Positions 24,689 to 34,467 of a stretch of DNA of 64,000 nucleotides are shown in pieces (position 1 is the stretch's first letter; the number at the start of each line of letters is the position of its first letter). Below the pieces are notes generated by a model. It worked only from the letters and a program-made list of their open reading frames with translations, was not told where the DNA came from and did no database searches. The DNA comes from Pedobacter fastidiosus (GTDB taxonomy: Bacteria; Bacteroidota; Bacteroidia; Sphingobacteriales; Sphingobacteriaceae): the NCBI RefSeq assembly GCF_014306625.1, contig NZ_JACRYL010000011.1, positions 62,001 to 126,000 of the forward strand, given 5' to 3'. Made by a program: the position numbers and the translations under genes.

Positions 24689-27249
24689 TCAAAGCATATC
24701 TTTTGCTCGATACAAATTATCCGTCGATTGCAAAATTTTATCTCTAAGCTTCGGGTTATAATTTGGATGTTGTTTTAAGAAATCACTTACAACCTGATAC
24801 GCTTCTTTAGTTTGGTAACTTCCGAAAATGGCCGAAAGCCACGATTGCGGGAAAAAGATATCTCCTGTTTTTTGAATTTCTTCTAAAAGATTTAAGCTTT
24901 CTGGAAGATATTTTGCGGAAGTTTCTTGCCTTAAAGGATGATGGAGATACGCAAGCGCTGCGGTTACCCAAGCCTCTTTTTGGCGGTTTTTACGTTCGTG
25001 GAGGCTATAAAAGAAACTATCTCTTTCTGCAACATTTAACGATAAAGCTGGCATTAAGAAAACTAATCTATTTTTTCGATCGATATTGGTTGTGCGTTCT
25101 AACTGTTTTTTCAAAACGGTTGTAACCGTGTCTGATTTTAGTGCAATAGATAATGCCATAGAAGTATAATCATCATCAATCAGTTTTACTCCCGAAGGTG
25201 CCTGTTGTTTTTCCCAAATGGTGTAGATGTTTTTAGAGGCATCAGCGCTTAAATAAATATTCTGGTAAGTGCCAAATAGAATTTTTTTATTGTTCGGAAG
25301 CGTTTGGTTTTCCATTGATGTCCAAAGCGCTTTCTCTAAAGTTACACTGAAAGCAAGCCTATTTTTTGGCGAGGTAAATGTCCAATAAATATTTGTGATA
25401 TAGCCAGTTAAAAGTCTAAGATTCATTTCGTTCTTTTCGATCCCGATGCCTTTAGTAAAAATCTTCAATAGTTCTTCGGCACTGAAAGATTTACCTGCCA
25501 AAACACTTTCGTAAGCATTAATATAAGCCGATGCCCTTTCCAATGGATTTTGCAAACGGAACACATTTTCCATCATGTTATTATCAATCGGGAACAATCC
25601 GTAACCCATTCCATCTGCATTAAAAAGGATGTAAATAGGCTTTTCTAAACCCTGTGCTAATTTTAAGTTTAGCGTTTCACCTTTAATATTTACAGGGATC
25701 GTTTTGCTAAAAGTAGGGTAGAATAATTTTATGCTGAATGCTTGTGGCCAAACTCTTTGAGCACCAATTTCAGGTTGTTGGTTTATCGATAAGCTACTTA
25801 TTTTATTTCCGTTGTAGGCAATTTTGTAATCGAAAACTGGGCGACCGGGTTGATTGACCCAAACCTTATTCCACGCATAAAGATCAGTTGTGCTGTATTT
25901 GCTTAAAATAGAAATCAGATCATTCCATGTTGCGTTTTTGTAAGCGTATTTTTTCAAATATTCTCGAATACCTTTTTGAAAGTTATCTGCGCCCATTAAT
26001 TGCTCCAGTTGGCGCATCATAATTGGCGCTTTATGGTAAATAATGTTGCCGTACATAGAACCTGCATCCTGAAGATTATCCAATTGCTGGCGAATTGGAT
26101 TTGCGCCCTGAGTACGGTCTATTCCATAAGCTGCGGGATAATGATCTTGAAGGAATTTAAGGTCGAAGGTTTTTTTGCCCATCAATTTTTCCGTAACCTT
26201 ATCGGCCATAAAATTGGCGAAAACCTCTTTCATCCAAACATCATTAAACCATTTCATCGTTACCAAATCTCCAAACCACATGTGTGCAGTTTCGTGAGAA
26301 ATTAAAGTGGAACGAGAAATAAACTGATCTTTTGTTGCGCCATCATCTAGAAATAAGCTCGATGATTTATATTGAACTTCTCCGGGATGCTCCATACCTC
26401 CAAACTGAAAATCGGGAATCGCAACAAAGCCAACTTTTTGAAAAGGGAAGGGAATTCCAGTCCATTTTTCCAGAAAATTAATGGCATCGCTGTGCGCAAT
26501 AAAAACTGAATCAACGCTGAGTTTAATTTTATTGGCATCAGTTTCTCTATGAAGAAACTCCATGCTTCGGTTGCCGATCTTTTGCTTTATATCAGTGTAT
26601 TTCCGGCCGTAAAAGAGAAAAGATAGGTTGGTAATTTATCCGAATTGGCAAAATTGTACGTTGTACTGGCATCGCTAATAACAGAATCTTTATTGAGTCC
26701 GTTGGCCAATACTTTCCAATCTTTTGGAACGGTTAAGGTTAACAAGAAATTTGCCTTTAAATCCGGTTGATCAAAACAAGGAAATACAGTTCTGGCATGA
26801 TCAGGAACAAATAAGGCGTATAAATAATCGTTATTTCTGTTTAAGGATTCGTTTCCAGCTATAAACTGAAGATCAACTTTATTGGTGGAAGGGCGGAGGT
26901 ATTTTTGATCAATTATTAAATGCTCGTTTTTCCAGTTTACGGCTATTTTTGTTCCATTTATTAAAATGCTTTTTACATGTTCAGCACTTTGCTTAAAATC
27001 CAACTGCAAAGGTTGTTGAACGGAACTGAGATCAAAAGAAATCTGTTCGCTTGCCAGTATTTCTGAGTTTTTATCCGAAGGGATATTAAATTGAAGTTTG
27101 TATTGAATGTTCGAGATGATCGCACTGCGGAATGTAGCTAAATCTAAGGAAACACCAGCTTCAATAGTTATAGGTTTAGCGCTTTTTTGAGCAAATGTTG
27201 CAATGCTTAAAAATAAAATCGGGAAGAAAATTTTGAAGGATAATTTCAT
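24689..27249 (-). pseudogene. M1-family aminopeptidase disrupted by a one-base frameshift
   Basis: Two adjoining frames encode one zinc aminopeptidase. The upstream part (27249-26587) has a signal peptide (IATFAQKS) and the N-terminal beta domain (LFVPDHARTVFPCFDQPDLKA). The downstream part (up to 24689) has FGGMEHPG (GAMEN equivalent), the zinc motif HETAH with the second Glu in WMKEVFANF, and the C-terminal helical domain. The frame is lost at the T run 26600-26602: one extra T on the plus strand (GGAAAATAC instead of GGAAATAC on the minus) joins GK-YTDIKQKIGNRSMEFLHRE in frame. Restored, the ORF is exactly 854 codons. It is therefore either a sequencing error in a homopolymer or a recent loss. 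It lies 20 bases after the NRAMP gene at the end of the pxp operon. Confidence 0.88.
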
Positions 27250-27268
27250 TTTAATTTTTAATAATGTT

Positions 27269-28450
27269 TTAAGGATGAAGCATTTGCATAATGGTTCCAT
27301 AGCCCATCCAAATCATAATGGCAACAACCCCAGCGCCAGCAAGCGTTAACCATAACGGTTGTTTGTAAGTTGAAATAATTTTAGATCGATAAGCGGCGAT
27401 AAGCATAACGCCTAATGCAATAGGTAAAATTAACCCATTTATAGCACCAACGGCCAATAAAATTTTAATCGGTTTGCCAATAAGTATAAAAATAAAGCAG
27501 GAGACCAAGATAAACACGATGATAATTTCTCTGTTGTATTTTAAAATTAAAGGGTGAAAACTTTTGATGAAAGATATAGAAGTGTAAGCCGAACCAACCA
27601 CAGATGAAATTCCAGCAGCCCAAATTACAAGTCCGAATACTTTATAACCAAATTGACCGCTAGCCAATTTAAAAACAGAAGCAGCCGGGTTTGCAGGATC
27701 TAAATGTGCGCCCGTACTCACTACTCCAAGTGCCGCAATAAATAGGAGCAACCGCATTAAAGAAGCCAAACCTATTGCGCTTAATGCGCCACGATTTACC
27801 GCTGGAAGATTTTCGATTCCAGTTTGTCTGGCATCGAGTAAACGATGAGCGCCAGAAAAAGTAATGTATCCACCAACGGTCCCGCCAACTATGGTAAGCA
27901 CTGCGGTAAAACTGAAATGTGTTGGGTTAACAGATCGAATTGCAGCCTCTGCCAATGGCGGATTACTGATGTAAGCAATAAAAAGGGCAAGAATTATTTT
28001 TAATAAGCCCATTGTCTTTGCGAAAGCATCCATCGCTTTGCCTGCTTCTTTATAAATAAATATTCCGATGGCTAAAATGGCGCTAATTACGGCACCTTGA
28101 CCAACACTTATGCCAAATAAAACGTTTAATCCTAAACCTGCGCCAGCAATATTGCCGATGTTAAAGGCAAGTCCGCCTAAAAAAACCAGAAAGGAAAGAA
28201 AGTATCCTAATCCCGGAAAAACTTTGTTTGCAATATCTTGAGCAGGCTTATCGGCCACTGCAATAATTCGCCAGATGTTAAGTTGAGCAACAGCATCAAG
28301 GATGATAGAAAGTAAAATTACAAAAGCAAAACTTGCACCCAACTGCTCGGTGAAAACGGCTGTTTGAGTTAAAAACCCCGGACCAATGGCCGAAGAAGCC
28401 ATTAAGAAAGCCGCACCGATTAATACACTCCAGTTGTATTTCTTTTTCAT
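27269..28450 (-). CDS. NRAMP-like (YcsG-type) transporter of the 5-oxoproline operon, 393 aa
   Basis: Eleven or so membrane segments with the NRAMP/LeuT-like layout. The metal-binding motifs of true NRAMPs are altered: TM1 has AIGPGFLTQT where DPGN is expected, and TM6 has GGYITFSGAHRL instead of the Met-Pro-His type motif. The gene sits 4 bases into pxpA, as ycsG does beside ycsF in Bacillus subtilis. With the pxpABC genes it probably transports 5-oxoproline or a related molecule rather than manganese; that is inference from missing metal ligands and context. Followed 20 bases later by the aminopeptidase. Confidence 0.85.
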   Translation of the reverse strand: MKKKYNWSVLIGAAFLMASSAIGPGFLTQTAVFTEQLGASFAFVILLSIILDAVAQLNIWRIIAVADKPAQDIANKVFPGLGYFLSFLVFLGGLAFNIGNIAGAGLGLNVLFGISVGQGAVISAILAIGIFIYKEAGKAMDAFAKTMGLLKIILALFIAYISNPPLAEAAIRSVNPTHFSFTAVLTIVGGTVGGYITFSGAHRLLDARQTGIENLPAVNRGALSAIGLASLMRLLLFIAALGVVSTGAHLDPANPAASVFKLASGQFGYKVFGLVIWAAGISSVVGSAYTSISFIKSFHPLILKYNREIIIVFILVSCFIFILIGKPIKILLAVGAINGLILPIALGVMLIAAYRSKIISTYKQPLWLTLAGAGVVAIMIWMGYGTIMQMLHP

Positions 28451-29208
28451 CGTTTTGGAGCTTTTATCTCAATCCCTTCAGCTTTTAGTTTTGCTGAAAT
28501 ATTCTTTGCAAAATCTACAGCGTGTGCACCATCGCCGTGTAAACAAAGCGTTTCAGCTTTGAGTGGAATCGTATTATTATTAACTGAGATCACTTGTTGT
28601 TGCTTTACCATCATTAAAACTTGGATAATGGATTCTTGCTCATTGGTTATTAAGGCATTTTCTTGGTTTCTTGGGGTTAAGGAGCCATCATCTTGATAAC
28701 TCCGATCTGCAAAAACCTCTGAAGCGGTAATTATACCAATCTGTTTCGCCGCTTGAATCATTTCACTTCCAGCTAAGGCATACAAAATTAAAGTCGAGTC
28801 AAAATCATGCACTGCTTGTACAATGGCTTTTGCTAATGCGGCATCTTTTGCTGCCATATTATAAAGTGCGCCATGCGGTTTTACATGATTCAATTTTCCA
28901 CTGGCGGCTTTAACAAAACCCGACAAAGCACCAATTTGGTACAACATAATTTGATAAGCCTCCTTTGGAGAAATTTTCATTTCTCTTCGTCCAAAGCCTT
29001 GAAGATCGGGCAGGCCGGGATGCGCACCAATGGCAACCCCTTTTTTAACCGCCATATTTACGGTATGTTGCATCACCTCTGGATCGCCGGCATGAAAACC
29101 GCAGGCAATATTTGCCGAAGTAATATAATCCATTAGAATATCATCATTTGGCATAGGGTAATTGCCAAATGCCTCGCCCATATCGCAGTTAAGATCTATG
29201 CTTTGCAT
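28447..29208 (-). CDS. pxpA: 5-oxoprolinase subunit PxpA (LamB/YcsF), 253 aa
   Basis: ATP-dependent 5-oxoprolinase acts with PxpB and PxpC to open pyroglutamate to glutamate. Family signatures: SIDLNCDMGEAFGNY, ANIACGFHAGDPEVMQHTV, GAHPGLPDLQGFGRREM, HVKPHGALYNMA, EVFADRSYQDDGSLTPR, LCLHGDGAHA. I take ATG 29208, one codon after the TTG at 29211. Lies between pxpC and the NRAMP-like gene, overlapping the latter by 4 bases. Confidence 0.95.
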   Translation of the reverse strand: MQSIDLNCDMGEAFGNYPMPNDDILMDYITSANIACGFHAGDPEVMQHTVNMAVKKGVAIGAHPGLPDLQGFGRREMKISPKEAYQIMLYQIGALSGFVKAASGKLNHVKPHGALYNMAAKDAALAKAIVQAVHDFDSTLILYALAGSEMIQAAKQIGIITASEVFADRSYQDDGSLTPRNQENALITNEQESIIQVLMMVKQQQVISVNNNTIPLKAETLCLHGDGAHAVDFAKNISAKLKAEGIEIKAPKR

Positions 29209-29228
29209 CAAAAAAAGTTATTGTATGG

Positions 29229-30218
29229 TTAAAATCTAGAATTAATCGCAAGAGTAAGTCTAGCTAATTCTTTTTCTCGCTCAATATACAGGAATTCTGC
29301 CTCTTCTTTACTGATTTCTGAAAAACGAATGCTATTGCCAGGCTTTAATTGAGCACATAAAGGTAAATCTACCGAGGCAACTTGAGCAATTCGAGGGTAA
29401 CCACCGGTTGTTTGGCAATCGGCCATTAATAAAACCAAATTTCCACTTCCTGTAACTTGAATTGTTCCCGGAAAAACTGCGGTACTTAATAATTCGTCTT
29501 TTTCAACTCGATTAATTTTATTTCCTTCTAAATGATATCCCATTCGATTGCTGTTTAAACCAATTGAAAAGGAATCGGAAAGAAATCCAATGATAGACTG
29601 ACTATCAAACCACGTAAACTCTTTCGCTGGAAACACTCTTATCGTTTTACGATCTTGTGGCAACAATAGCGCTTTTGGGATATTCCATGATAAATATTTG
29701 ATTTTATCGCCTTTTAGTTCTCTTAAAATTATACTTGAGGATTCACTTAAGTTTAGGAAACTTTTTAAATGATCTCCAGCCTTCAATGTTCTACCGCCGT
29801 AACCACCAAAACCTGCGGTTAAATAAGTGCTGTTACTTCCCAAAACTTCAGGTACGTTCCAACCACCGGCAACAGCTAAGTAAGTTCTTGCGCCATCAGG
29901 ATTGTTAACTAATTTTATTACAGTTTCGGATGGAATAAAAATTGGTCGCTCTGCTTGAAGTTTTTCTCCGTTCACTGATAAAGTTGCACCATCACCAGCA
30001 TAGGCAATTAAAATTTCGGTTTCTGCTTTAAATTCTGCAGCTGCATAAGTAAATTCTATAACGGCATCACTGTCCGAATTACCAACTGCCTTATTTGCAA
30101 TTCGTGCCGAAAGTTGATCCATTGCGCCCGAAACGGGGATGGCTTGATCTAGATAATCCATTCGTCCAAGATCTTGAATGCTACTGAGCATACCGGGTTT
30201 TAAAATTTTGATCTCCAT
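29229..30218 (-). CDS. pxpC: 5-oxoprolinase subunit PxpC (KipA, biotin-dependent carboxylase-like fold), 329 aa
   Basis: Family pattern clear: MEIKILKPGMLSSIQDLGRMDYLDQAIPVSGAMD, ANKAVGNSDSDAVIEFT, YLAVAGGWNVPEVLGSNSTY, GGYGGRTLKAGD, RVFPAKEFTWF, SNRMGYHLEG and ADCQTTGGYPRIAQV. Start at ATG 30216-30218, preferred over the upstream frame opening (30242), because it starts with the consensus and follows pxpB with 1-base spacing. Acts with PxpB in the multi-subunit 5-oxoprolinase. Confidence 0.94.
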   Translation of the reverse strand: MEIKILKPGMLSSIQDLGRMDYLDQAIPVSGAMDQLSARIANKAVGNSDSDAVIEFTYAAAEFKAETEILIAYAGDGATLSVNGEKLQAERPIFIPSETVIKLVNNPDGARTYLAVAGGWNVPEVLGSNSTYLTAGFGGYGGRTLKAGDHLKSFLNLSESSSIILRELKGDKIKYLSWNIPKALLLPQDRKTIRVFPAKEFTWFDSQSIIGFLSDSFSIGLNSNRMGYHLEGNKINRVEKDELLSTAVFPGTIQVTGSGNLVLLMADCQTTGGYPRIAQVASVDLPLCAQLKPGNSIRFSEISKEEAEFLYIEREKELARLTLAINSRF

Positions 30219-30219
30219 A

Positions 30220-30960
30220 TTATTTCCCCAATAAATGATCAAACTCTTTCAACGTGATTGGCTTAAAAACTACTTCGTCGCCTGCTTTTAATAAGGAGGG
30301 TTGCTCGCGTTTTGCATCAAATAAAATAGCTGGTGTTTGTCCTATAATCTGCCAACCTCCCGGTGTGTCTAAAGGATACACTCCTGTTTGTTCGCCGGCA
30401 ATTCCAACTGCACCAGCAGGTACAATCGCCCTTGGATGAGTTTTTCTCGGAGTTGTCAATCGATTATCCATTCCGCCCAAATAAGGAAAACCAGGAACAA
30501 AACCGATCATGTAAACTTTATAGGTTACCGAACTGTGAATTTTTATAATTTCCTCCTTACTGAGTTTTGTATGCAAGGAAACTTCGTCCAAATCAGGTCC
30601 AAAATCTCCGCCATAGTAAACAGGAATGGTGATGGTTTCTCCTTTATAATTAGATAAATCGATTTTGAATGTTTTGAGCTTATTTAAAAAAGTTGAAACT
30701 TTTTCGAAAATGCTAATGCCCTCTAAATCTGCAGAAAAGACTATAATTGGATCAAAAAAAACAGTGAGCGTAGCATAAGCCGGAACGGTTGTTTTGAAGC
30801 CTTTAAATGGGTTTTGATGTAAAATGTGATTAAAGCATCTAATTTGTTGTGCTAAAACTTCACTTATCTCCTTGCCAAAACTTAAGGTAACGGCTTGTTC
30901 ACTTAAAGAATAAATCTCGAAATTTTTTATAATTAAAGGATTTGATATTTCAGCTTCCAT
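30220..30960 (-). CDS. pxpB: 5-oxoprolinase subunit PxpB (KipI), 246 aa
   Basis: KipI/allophanate-hydrolase subunit 1 fold: SEQAVTLSFGKEI at the N-terminus, YATLTVFFDP, IPVYYGGDFGPDLDEVS, YMIGFVPGFPYLGGMDNRL, PRAIVPAGAVGIAGEQTGVYPLDTPGGWQIIGQTP. The first gene of the operon; the 280 bases upstream hold several hairpins, one probably the terminator of the preceding unit. Normal length. Confidence 0.94.
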   Translation of the reverse strand: MEAEISNPLIIKNFEIYSLSEQAVTLSFGKEISEVLAQQIRCFNHILHQNPFKGFKTTVPAYATLTVFFDPIIVFSADLEGISIFEKVSTFLNKLKTFKIDLSNYKGETITIPVYYGGDFGPDLDEVSLHTKLSKEEIIKIHSSVTYKVYMIGFVPGFPYLGGMDNRLTTPRKTHPRAIVPAGAVGIAGEQTGVYPLDTPGGWQIIGQTPAILFDAKREQPSLLKAGDEVVFKPITLKEFDHLLGK

Positions 30961-31239
30961 ATTATTCTATTCGAATCAGAAATTAGGATTGTTTTATGGG
31001 CATAAGATAGTCGTTATAATCTTCTTCTTTGATTAATTTTCTAAATTGCTTTTTTAGCAAAACAAAAGTAAGAGCAGGCTATCCAGCACTGCTCTTCATC
31101 ATTAACTAAATTACTAAAATTAAATGCTGAAGGCCTTCTACCACCTTCAGTTTATTGTGATCTGTTATTTGAAAGAGATTAAACCGCTTTCAAGAGATTT
31201 TTTCTAATTTAAATTCGAGCGGTTATAGAATAGTCTTCC
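30961..31239. other. Intergenic region with several hairpins
   Basis: No coding frame. Three stem-loops can be drawn: arms AACCGCT/AGCGGTT (about 31176-31226), CTGAAGG/CCTTCAG (31127-31133 and 31144-31150) and AAGAGCAG/CTGCTCTT (31070-31077 and 31089-31096). They lie between the DsbD-like gene and pxpB on the same strand. The last one, read on the minus strand, is followed by ACTTTTGTTTTG and may be the terminator of the DsbD/cysteine-synthase unit. The others have no obvious role. Confidence 0.5.
31061..31096 (-). terminator. Probable terminator of the cysteine-synthase/DsbD-alpha unit
   Basis: 8-bp stem AAGAGCAG / CTGCTCTT with an 11-base loop, followed on the minus strand by a T-rich tail. 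It lies about 145 bases after the stop codon of the DsbD-alpha gene. Confidence 0.5.
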
Positions 31240-31689
31240 TTATTTTATAGGAATACTGAATTCTACGGTCTCTGGTGGCAAGCATTGTTTGTCGTTGCAT
31301 ACCATAAATTCTACACTGCCCTTTACCGGAACATTTTTGCCCTTGAGCTTAACTTTCTGTTGGAAGATTACCGAATTCTGGAAATAGCTTACATCCATTT
31401 TAAAGGTGGTTTCGAACTTGGTTATGGGTTTTGGTTCTATTGTTTTCCCAACCAATGTATATGTCTTTGATGCTGGAAAAGCAAAAGTTGTTTTTACCGG
31501 GCCACCATCTTTAACAGTCTGAGAGTAAAGGTGCCAGCCCTCATCGATAACGGCCTTGATGTAAAGAGTTGCTTCGGTTGCGCTTGTTTTTTTTGCCGCA
31601 TAACTCCAGGTTACCGGTTTTAAAATCTGGCTGTAGGCATTTACGCTCAACAGTGTAGCGATGCAAAATAAGAATGTGGTTTTTTTCAT
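31240..31689 (-). CDS. Stand-alone DsbD alpha (N-terminal) domain protein, secreted, 149 aa
   Basis: Signal peptide (1-20, VNAYSQ). The rest matches the N-terminal periplasmic domain of DsbD (DsbD-alpha), which carries reducing power to periplasmic clients. GWHLYSQTVKDGGPVKTTFAF and the catalytic pair in FMVCNDKQCLPPE (Cys131, Cys136) are characteristic. The membrane beta domain and the thioredoxin gamma domain are not fused and no gene for them is near, so electrons must come from a separate protein. It lies 26 bases after the cysteine-synthase-like gene and is probably cotranscribed with it. Confidence 0.85.
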   Translation of the reverse strand: MKKTTFLFCIATLLSVNAYSQILKPVTWSYAAKKTSATEATLYIKAVIDEGWHLYSQTVKDGGPVKTTFAFPASKTYTLVGKTIEPKPITKFETTFKMDVSYFQNSVIFQQKVKLKGKNVPVKGSVEFMVCNDKQCLPPETVEFSIPIK

Positions 31690-31715
31690 TTGTGTAGTTT
31701 ATGGGTTGATCTTTG

Positions 31716-32765
31716 TTAATGTAATCTGCTGAATGCCTGATAATCTACAAACTCGATATCTGGCGTTAAATAACCGGGTTTGATGGGTTCTATCCTCATC
31801 AAATCGGTACTTAAATACTTTTTGTTGCTATCAGAAAAGATGGTTACCACACAGCTGTCTGTGCCTAATTTTTGCTGAAGTTTTATGGCTCCGATCACAT
31901 TTGCGCCTGATGAAATCCCCACAGCCAGGCCGAGCTTGCCTGCAAGTTTCTGTGCCATTAAAATAGCATCTCCATCGTTAACCTGAACAACTTCGTCCAG
32001 TTCCTTTAGTTTCACAATCTCTGGGATAAACTCATCAGAGATCCCCTGAATTCTGTGGCTGCCCACTTTATAGCCAGTTGTTAAGGTTGGCGATTCGGCA
32101 GGCTCCAAAGGATGGATTTTGATATCGGCATTTTGTTTTTTCAAGTAATTTCCTACGCCCATAATTGTTCCGCCAGTACCTACTCCGGCTACAAAGGCAT
32201 CGGGACAAAGATTTTTCAACCGTAACTGCTCCCAGATTTCTTTTCCCGTAGTATGTTCGTGTGCTTCTGGATTGGCCGTATTTTCAAACTGTTTGGGCAG
32301 GAATATATTCGGATTATTTCTGGCCATCCATTCGGCAAGTTTTATGCTGCCGATAAAGCCACCTTCTTCCTTGCTCACCAGAACAATCTCAGCACCCAAG
32401 CTTTTTATAATATCAATCCGCTCCTTGCTGAGCCAGTTCGGCATGATGATTCTTACCGGATGGCCGAGCGCTTTACCAATTGCCGCAAAAGCAATTCCAG
32501 TGTTGCCGCTCGTTGCTTCCACGATTTCATCGCCAGGTTTAATCACACCTTCCGCATAGGCTTTCTTCAAAGTATAGAGCGCCATTCTGTCTTTTATACT
32601 TCCGGTTAGATTATAATGTTCGCATTTAACATAAATTTTCCCCTGCTTTCCCTGATAGTTATAAGTAAGCTCGAGCATTGGTGTATTCCCAACCAAGAGG
32701 GATAGATGCTCGAATTTTCCCTGTAGAGCAGTATTGATTTGACTGGAAGTTAAAGTTGCTATCAT
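31716..32765 (-). CDS. PLP-dependent cysteine-synthase-family enzyme, 349 aa
   Basis: Fold-type II PLP enzyme. The Schiff-base lysine is Lys58 in [34 protein letters not shown] and VGISSGAN are the substrate and phosphate loops. It would make cysteine from O-acetylserine and sulfide, or cystathionine/other beta-substituted products. At 349 residues it is about 40 longer than CysK, with a C-terminal extension ([19 protein letters not shown]) seen in some Bacteroidota members, so the exact substrate is open. The Lrp-type gene diverges from it and probably regulates it. Confidence 0.88.
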   Translation of the reverse strand: MIATLTSSQINTALQGKFEHLSLLVGNTPMLELTYNYQGKQGKIYVKCEHYNLTGSIKDRMALYTLKKAYAEGVIKPGDEIVEATSGNTGIAFAAIGKALGHPVRIIMPNWLSKERIDIIKSLGAEIVLVSKEEGGFIGSIKLAEWMARNNPNIFLPKQFENTANPEAHEHTTGKEIWEQLRLKNLCPDAFVAGVGTGGTIMGVGNYLKKQNADIKIHPLEPAESPTLTTGYKVGSHRIQGISDEFIPEIVKLKELDEVVQVNDGDAILMAQKLAGKLGLAVGISSGANVIGAIKLQQKLGTDSCVVTIFSDSNKKYLSTDLMRIEPIKPGYLTPDIEFVDYQAFSRLH

Positions 32766-32959
32766 TGTGTTTTAAATCTTCAGACTAGGCTGATGTAAGT
32801 TGATTTATAATTTCGGTAAAACTCAGTATTATAAAGTTTTAGAGCAATAGAAGTTGTTTTTTACGTAAATTTTTTGCTTTTTTGATAATATTTTAGTTTT
32901 TATTTCGGATTTTAACTTTATAAAGAACAGTAATTATATTTTTTTTCATTCCACAGCCA

Positions 32960-33427
32960 ATGACACACGGAGATTTAGACCAGGTAGACATAGAAATTCT
33001 GAAGCTTCTTCAGCATGATGCATCGTTTACCAATAAAGAAATTGCGCTTAAACTCCATAAATCAATCGCGACAATTCACGAAAGAATAAGGCGGTTAAAA
33101 GAGCAGGGATATATTAAAAGGATAGTGGCAATCTTGGATCGCAAAAAAATAAACCGGAATCTGATTGCATTTTCGCATGTTCTGTTAAAAGAGCACACTG
33201 CTTCCACGCTGATCAATTTCGAAACGGAGGTATCAAAGTTTAGTGAGGTGATGGAATGTTTGCAGATGACGGGGGCACACGATTTTATTCTCCGTATTGC
33301 CACTCAAGATATGGACGCCTACCACGAGTTTTTGAGAAACAAACTGGCAACTTTGCCGAACATTACAACAGTACAAAGTTATTTCGTACTTTCAGAACCG
33401 AAAAGTGAAACCGCTTATCCTTTGTAA
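32960..33427 (+). CDS. Lrp/AsnC-family transcriptional regulator, 155 aa
   Basis: N-terminal winged HTH (about 5-62: DLDQVDIEILKLLQHDASFTNKEIA, KSIATIHERIRRLKEQGYIKR) followed by the ligand-binding RAM/AsnC domain (about 70-150: ECLQMTGAHDFILRIATQDMDAYHEFL, LPNITTVQSYFVL). These sense amino acids. It is transcribed divergently from the cysteine-synthase-like gene across a 190-base region, the usual arrangement for a local regulator of that gene. Confidence 0.93.
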   Translation: MTHGDLDQVDIEILKLLQHDASFTNKEIALKLHKSIATIHERIRRLKEQGYIKRIVAILDRKKINRNLIAFSHVLLKEHTASTLINFETEVSKFSEVMECLQMTGAHDFILRIATQDMDAYHEFLRNKLATLPNITTVQSYFVLSEPKSETAYPL

Positions 33428-33480
33428 TGTTATTTTAAAATGGAATGAATTGCTATTCCAAATTCAAATGAAATCTCTAG

Positions 33481-34455
33481 GTGTTGAAAAATTTTATCTT
33501 AACTTTCCTTGCCGTTGCATTGTTGATTGGCAACATTTCTGCTAAAAAATCTTTTGATTTTTCAAAAAAAAAAGATACCATTTATCTGGCAGATCCAACT
33601 ATATTCTTGGATCAAGGCATTTATTATTTATACGGTACGAGTAGCGAAAAGGGCTTTGAGGTTTATCAATCTACCGATTTAAAAAAGTGGACTGGACCTG
33701 TAGGGAAAAACAACGGATTTGCATTATCAAAGGGCGAAAGTTATGGCGATAAAGGCTTTTGGGCACCACAGGTTTTTAAAAATAAGGGAAAGTTTTACAT
33801 GGCCTACACAGCAAACGAGCGTATTGCTATAGCCGAAAGCGATAGTCCGTTGGGCCCATTTAGGCAGAAAGAAATTAAATCTTTGCCCAGCAAGGGTTTG
33901 CAAATTGATCCATTTATATTTTATGATACAGATGGAAAAACGTACTTATATCACGTTAGATTAGGGAACGGAAACCGAATTTTTGTGGCAGAAATAAAAT
34001 CCGATTTTTCTGATATTATTTCCGAAACGTTGAAGGAATGTATCACAGCAACACAGCCTTGGGAAAATACAGAAAAAACTGGCTGGCCTGTAACCGAAGG
34101 GCCAACGGTATTAAAAAAAGGAAATCTTTATTACTTGTTTTATTCTGCTAACGATTTCCGGAATCCAGATTATGCTGTAGGTTATGCCACATCTTATTCA
34201 CCTTTGGGCCCATGGAAAAAATTTGAAGGCAATCCAATCATCAGCAGGAAAAATTTAGGCTATAATGGAACAGGCCATGGCGATTTCTTTGTTGATAAAA
34301 AAGGAAATCTCCAATATGTGTTTCACACGCACTATTCAAATAAACGCGTTTCACCAAGAGCCACCGCAATTATTTCTGCTAAATTTGTTAAGCAAAGCGA
34401 TGGAAGTTTTGAAATGAAAGTCGATCCAACATCTATGAGATTTTTAAATAAATAA
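33481..34455 (+). CDS. Secreted GH43-family glycoside hydrolase, 324 aa
   Basis: Five-bladed beta-propeller inverting glycosidase (arabinofuranosidase, xylosidase or similar). Signal peptide about 1-21. The three catalytic carboxylates fit: base Asp38 in LADPTIF, modulating Asp143 in LQIDPFIF, and acid Glu206 in VTEGPTVL. Propeller features include YGTSSEKGFEVYQSTDLKKW and KGFWAPQVFKNKGKFYMAYT. The start is GTG 33481 (or TTG 33484); no in-frame ATG lies upstream. The next GH43 gene follows 12 bases later in the same operon. Confidence 0.9.
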   Translation: MLKNFILTFLAVALLIGNISAKKSFDFSKKKDTIYLADPTIFLDQGIYYLYGTSSEKGFEVYQSTDLKKWTGPVGKNNGFALSKGESYGDKGFWAPQVFKNKGKFYMAYTANERIAIAESDSPLGPFRQKEIKSLPSKGLQIDPFIFYDTDGKTYLYHVRLGNGNRIFVAEIKSDFSDIISETLKECITATQPWENTEKTGWPVTEGPTVLKKGNLYYLFYSANDFRNPDYAVGYATSYSPLGPWKKFEGNPIISRKNLGYNGTGHGDFFVDKKGNLQYVFHTHYSNKRVSPRATAIISAKFVKQSDGSFEMKVDPTSMRFLNK

Positions 34456-34467
34456 CAGCTAAATTTT

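Noticed and set aside
24373..24747. A 124-aa plus-strand frame running across the gap between the HTH gene and the aminopeptidase
   Set aside because: It begins inside the antisense of the HTH gene, has no family features or clear start signal, and its hydrophobic middle comes from the A/T-rich gap. It is most likely a shadow.
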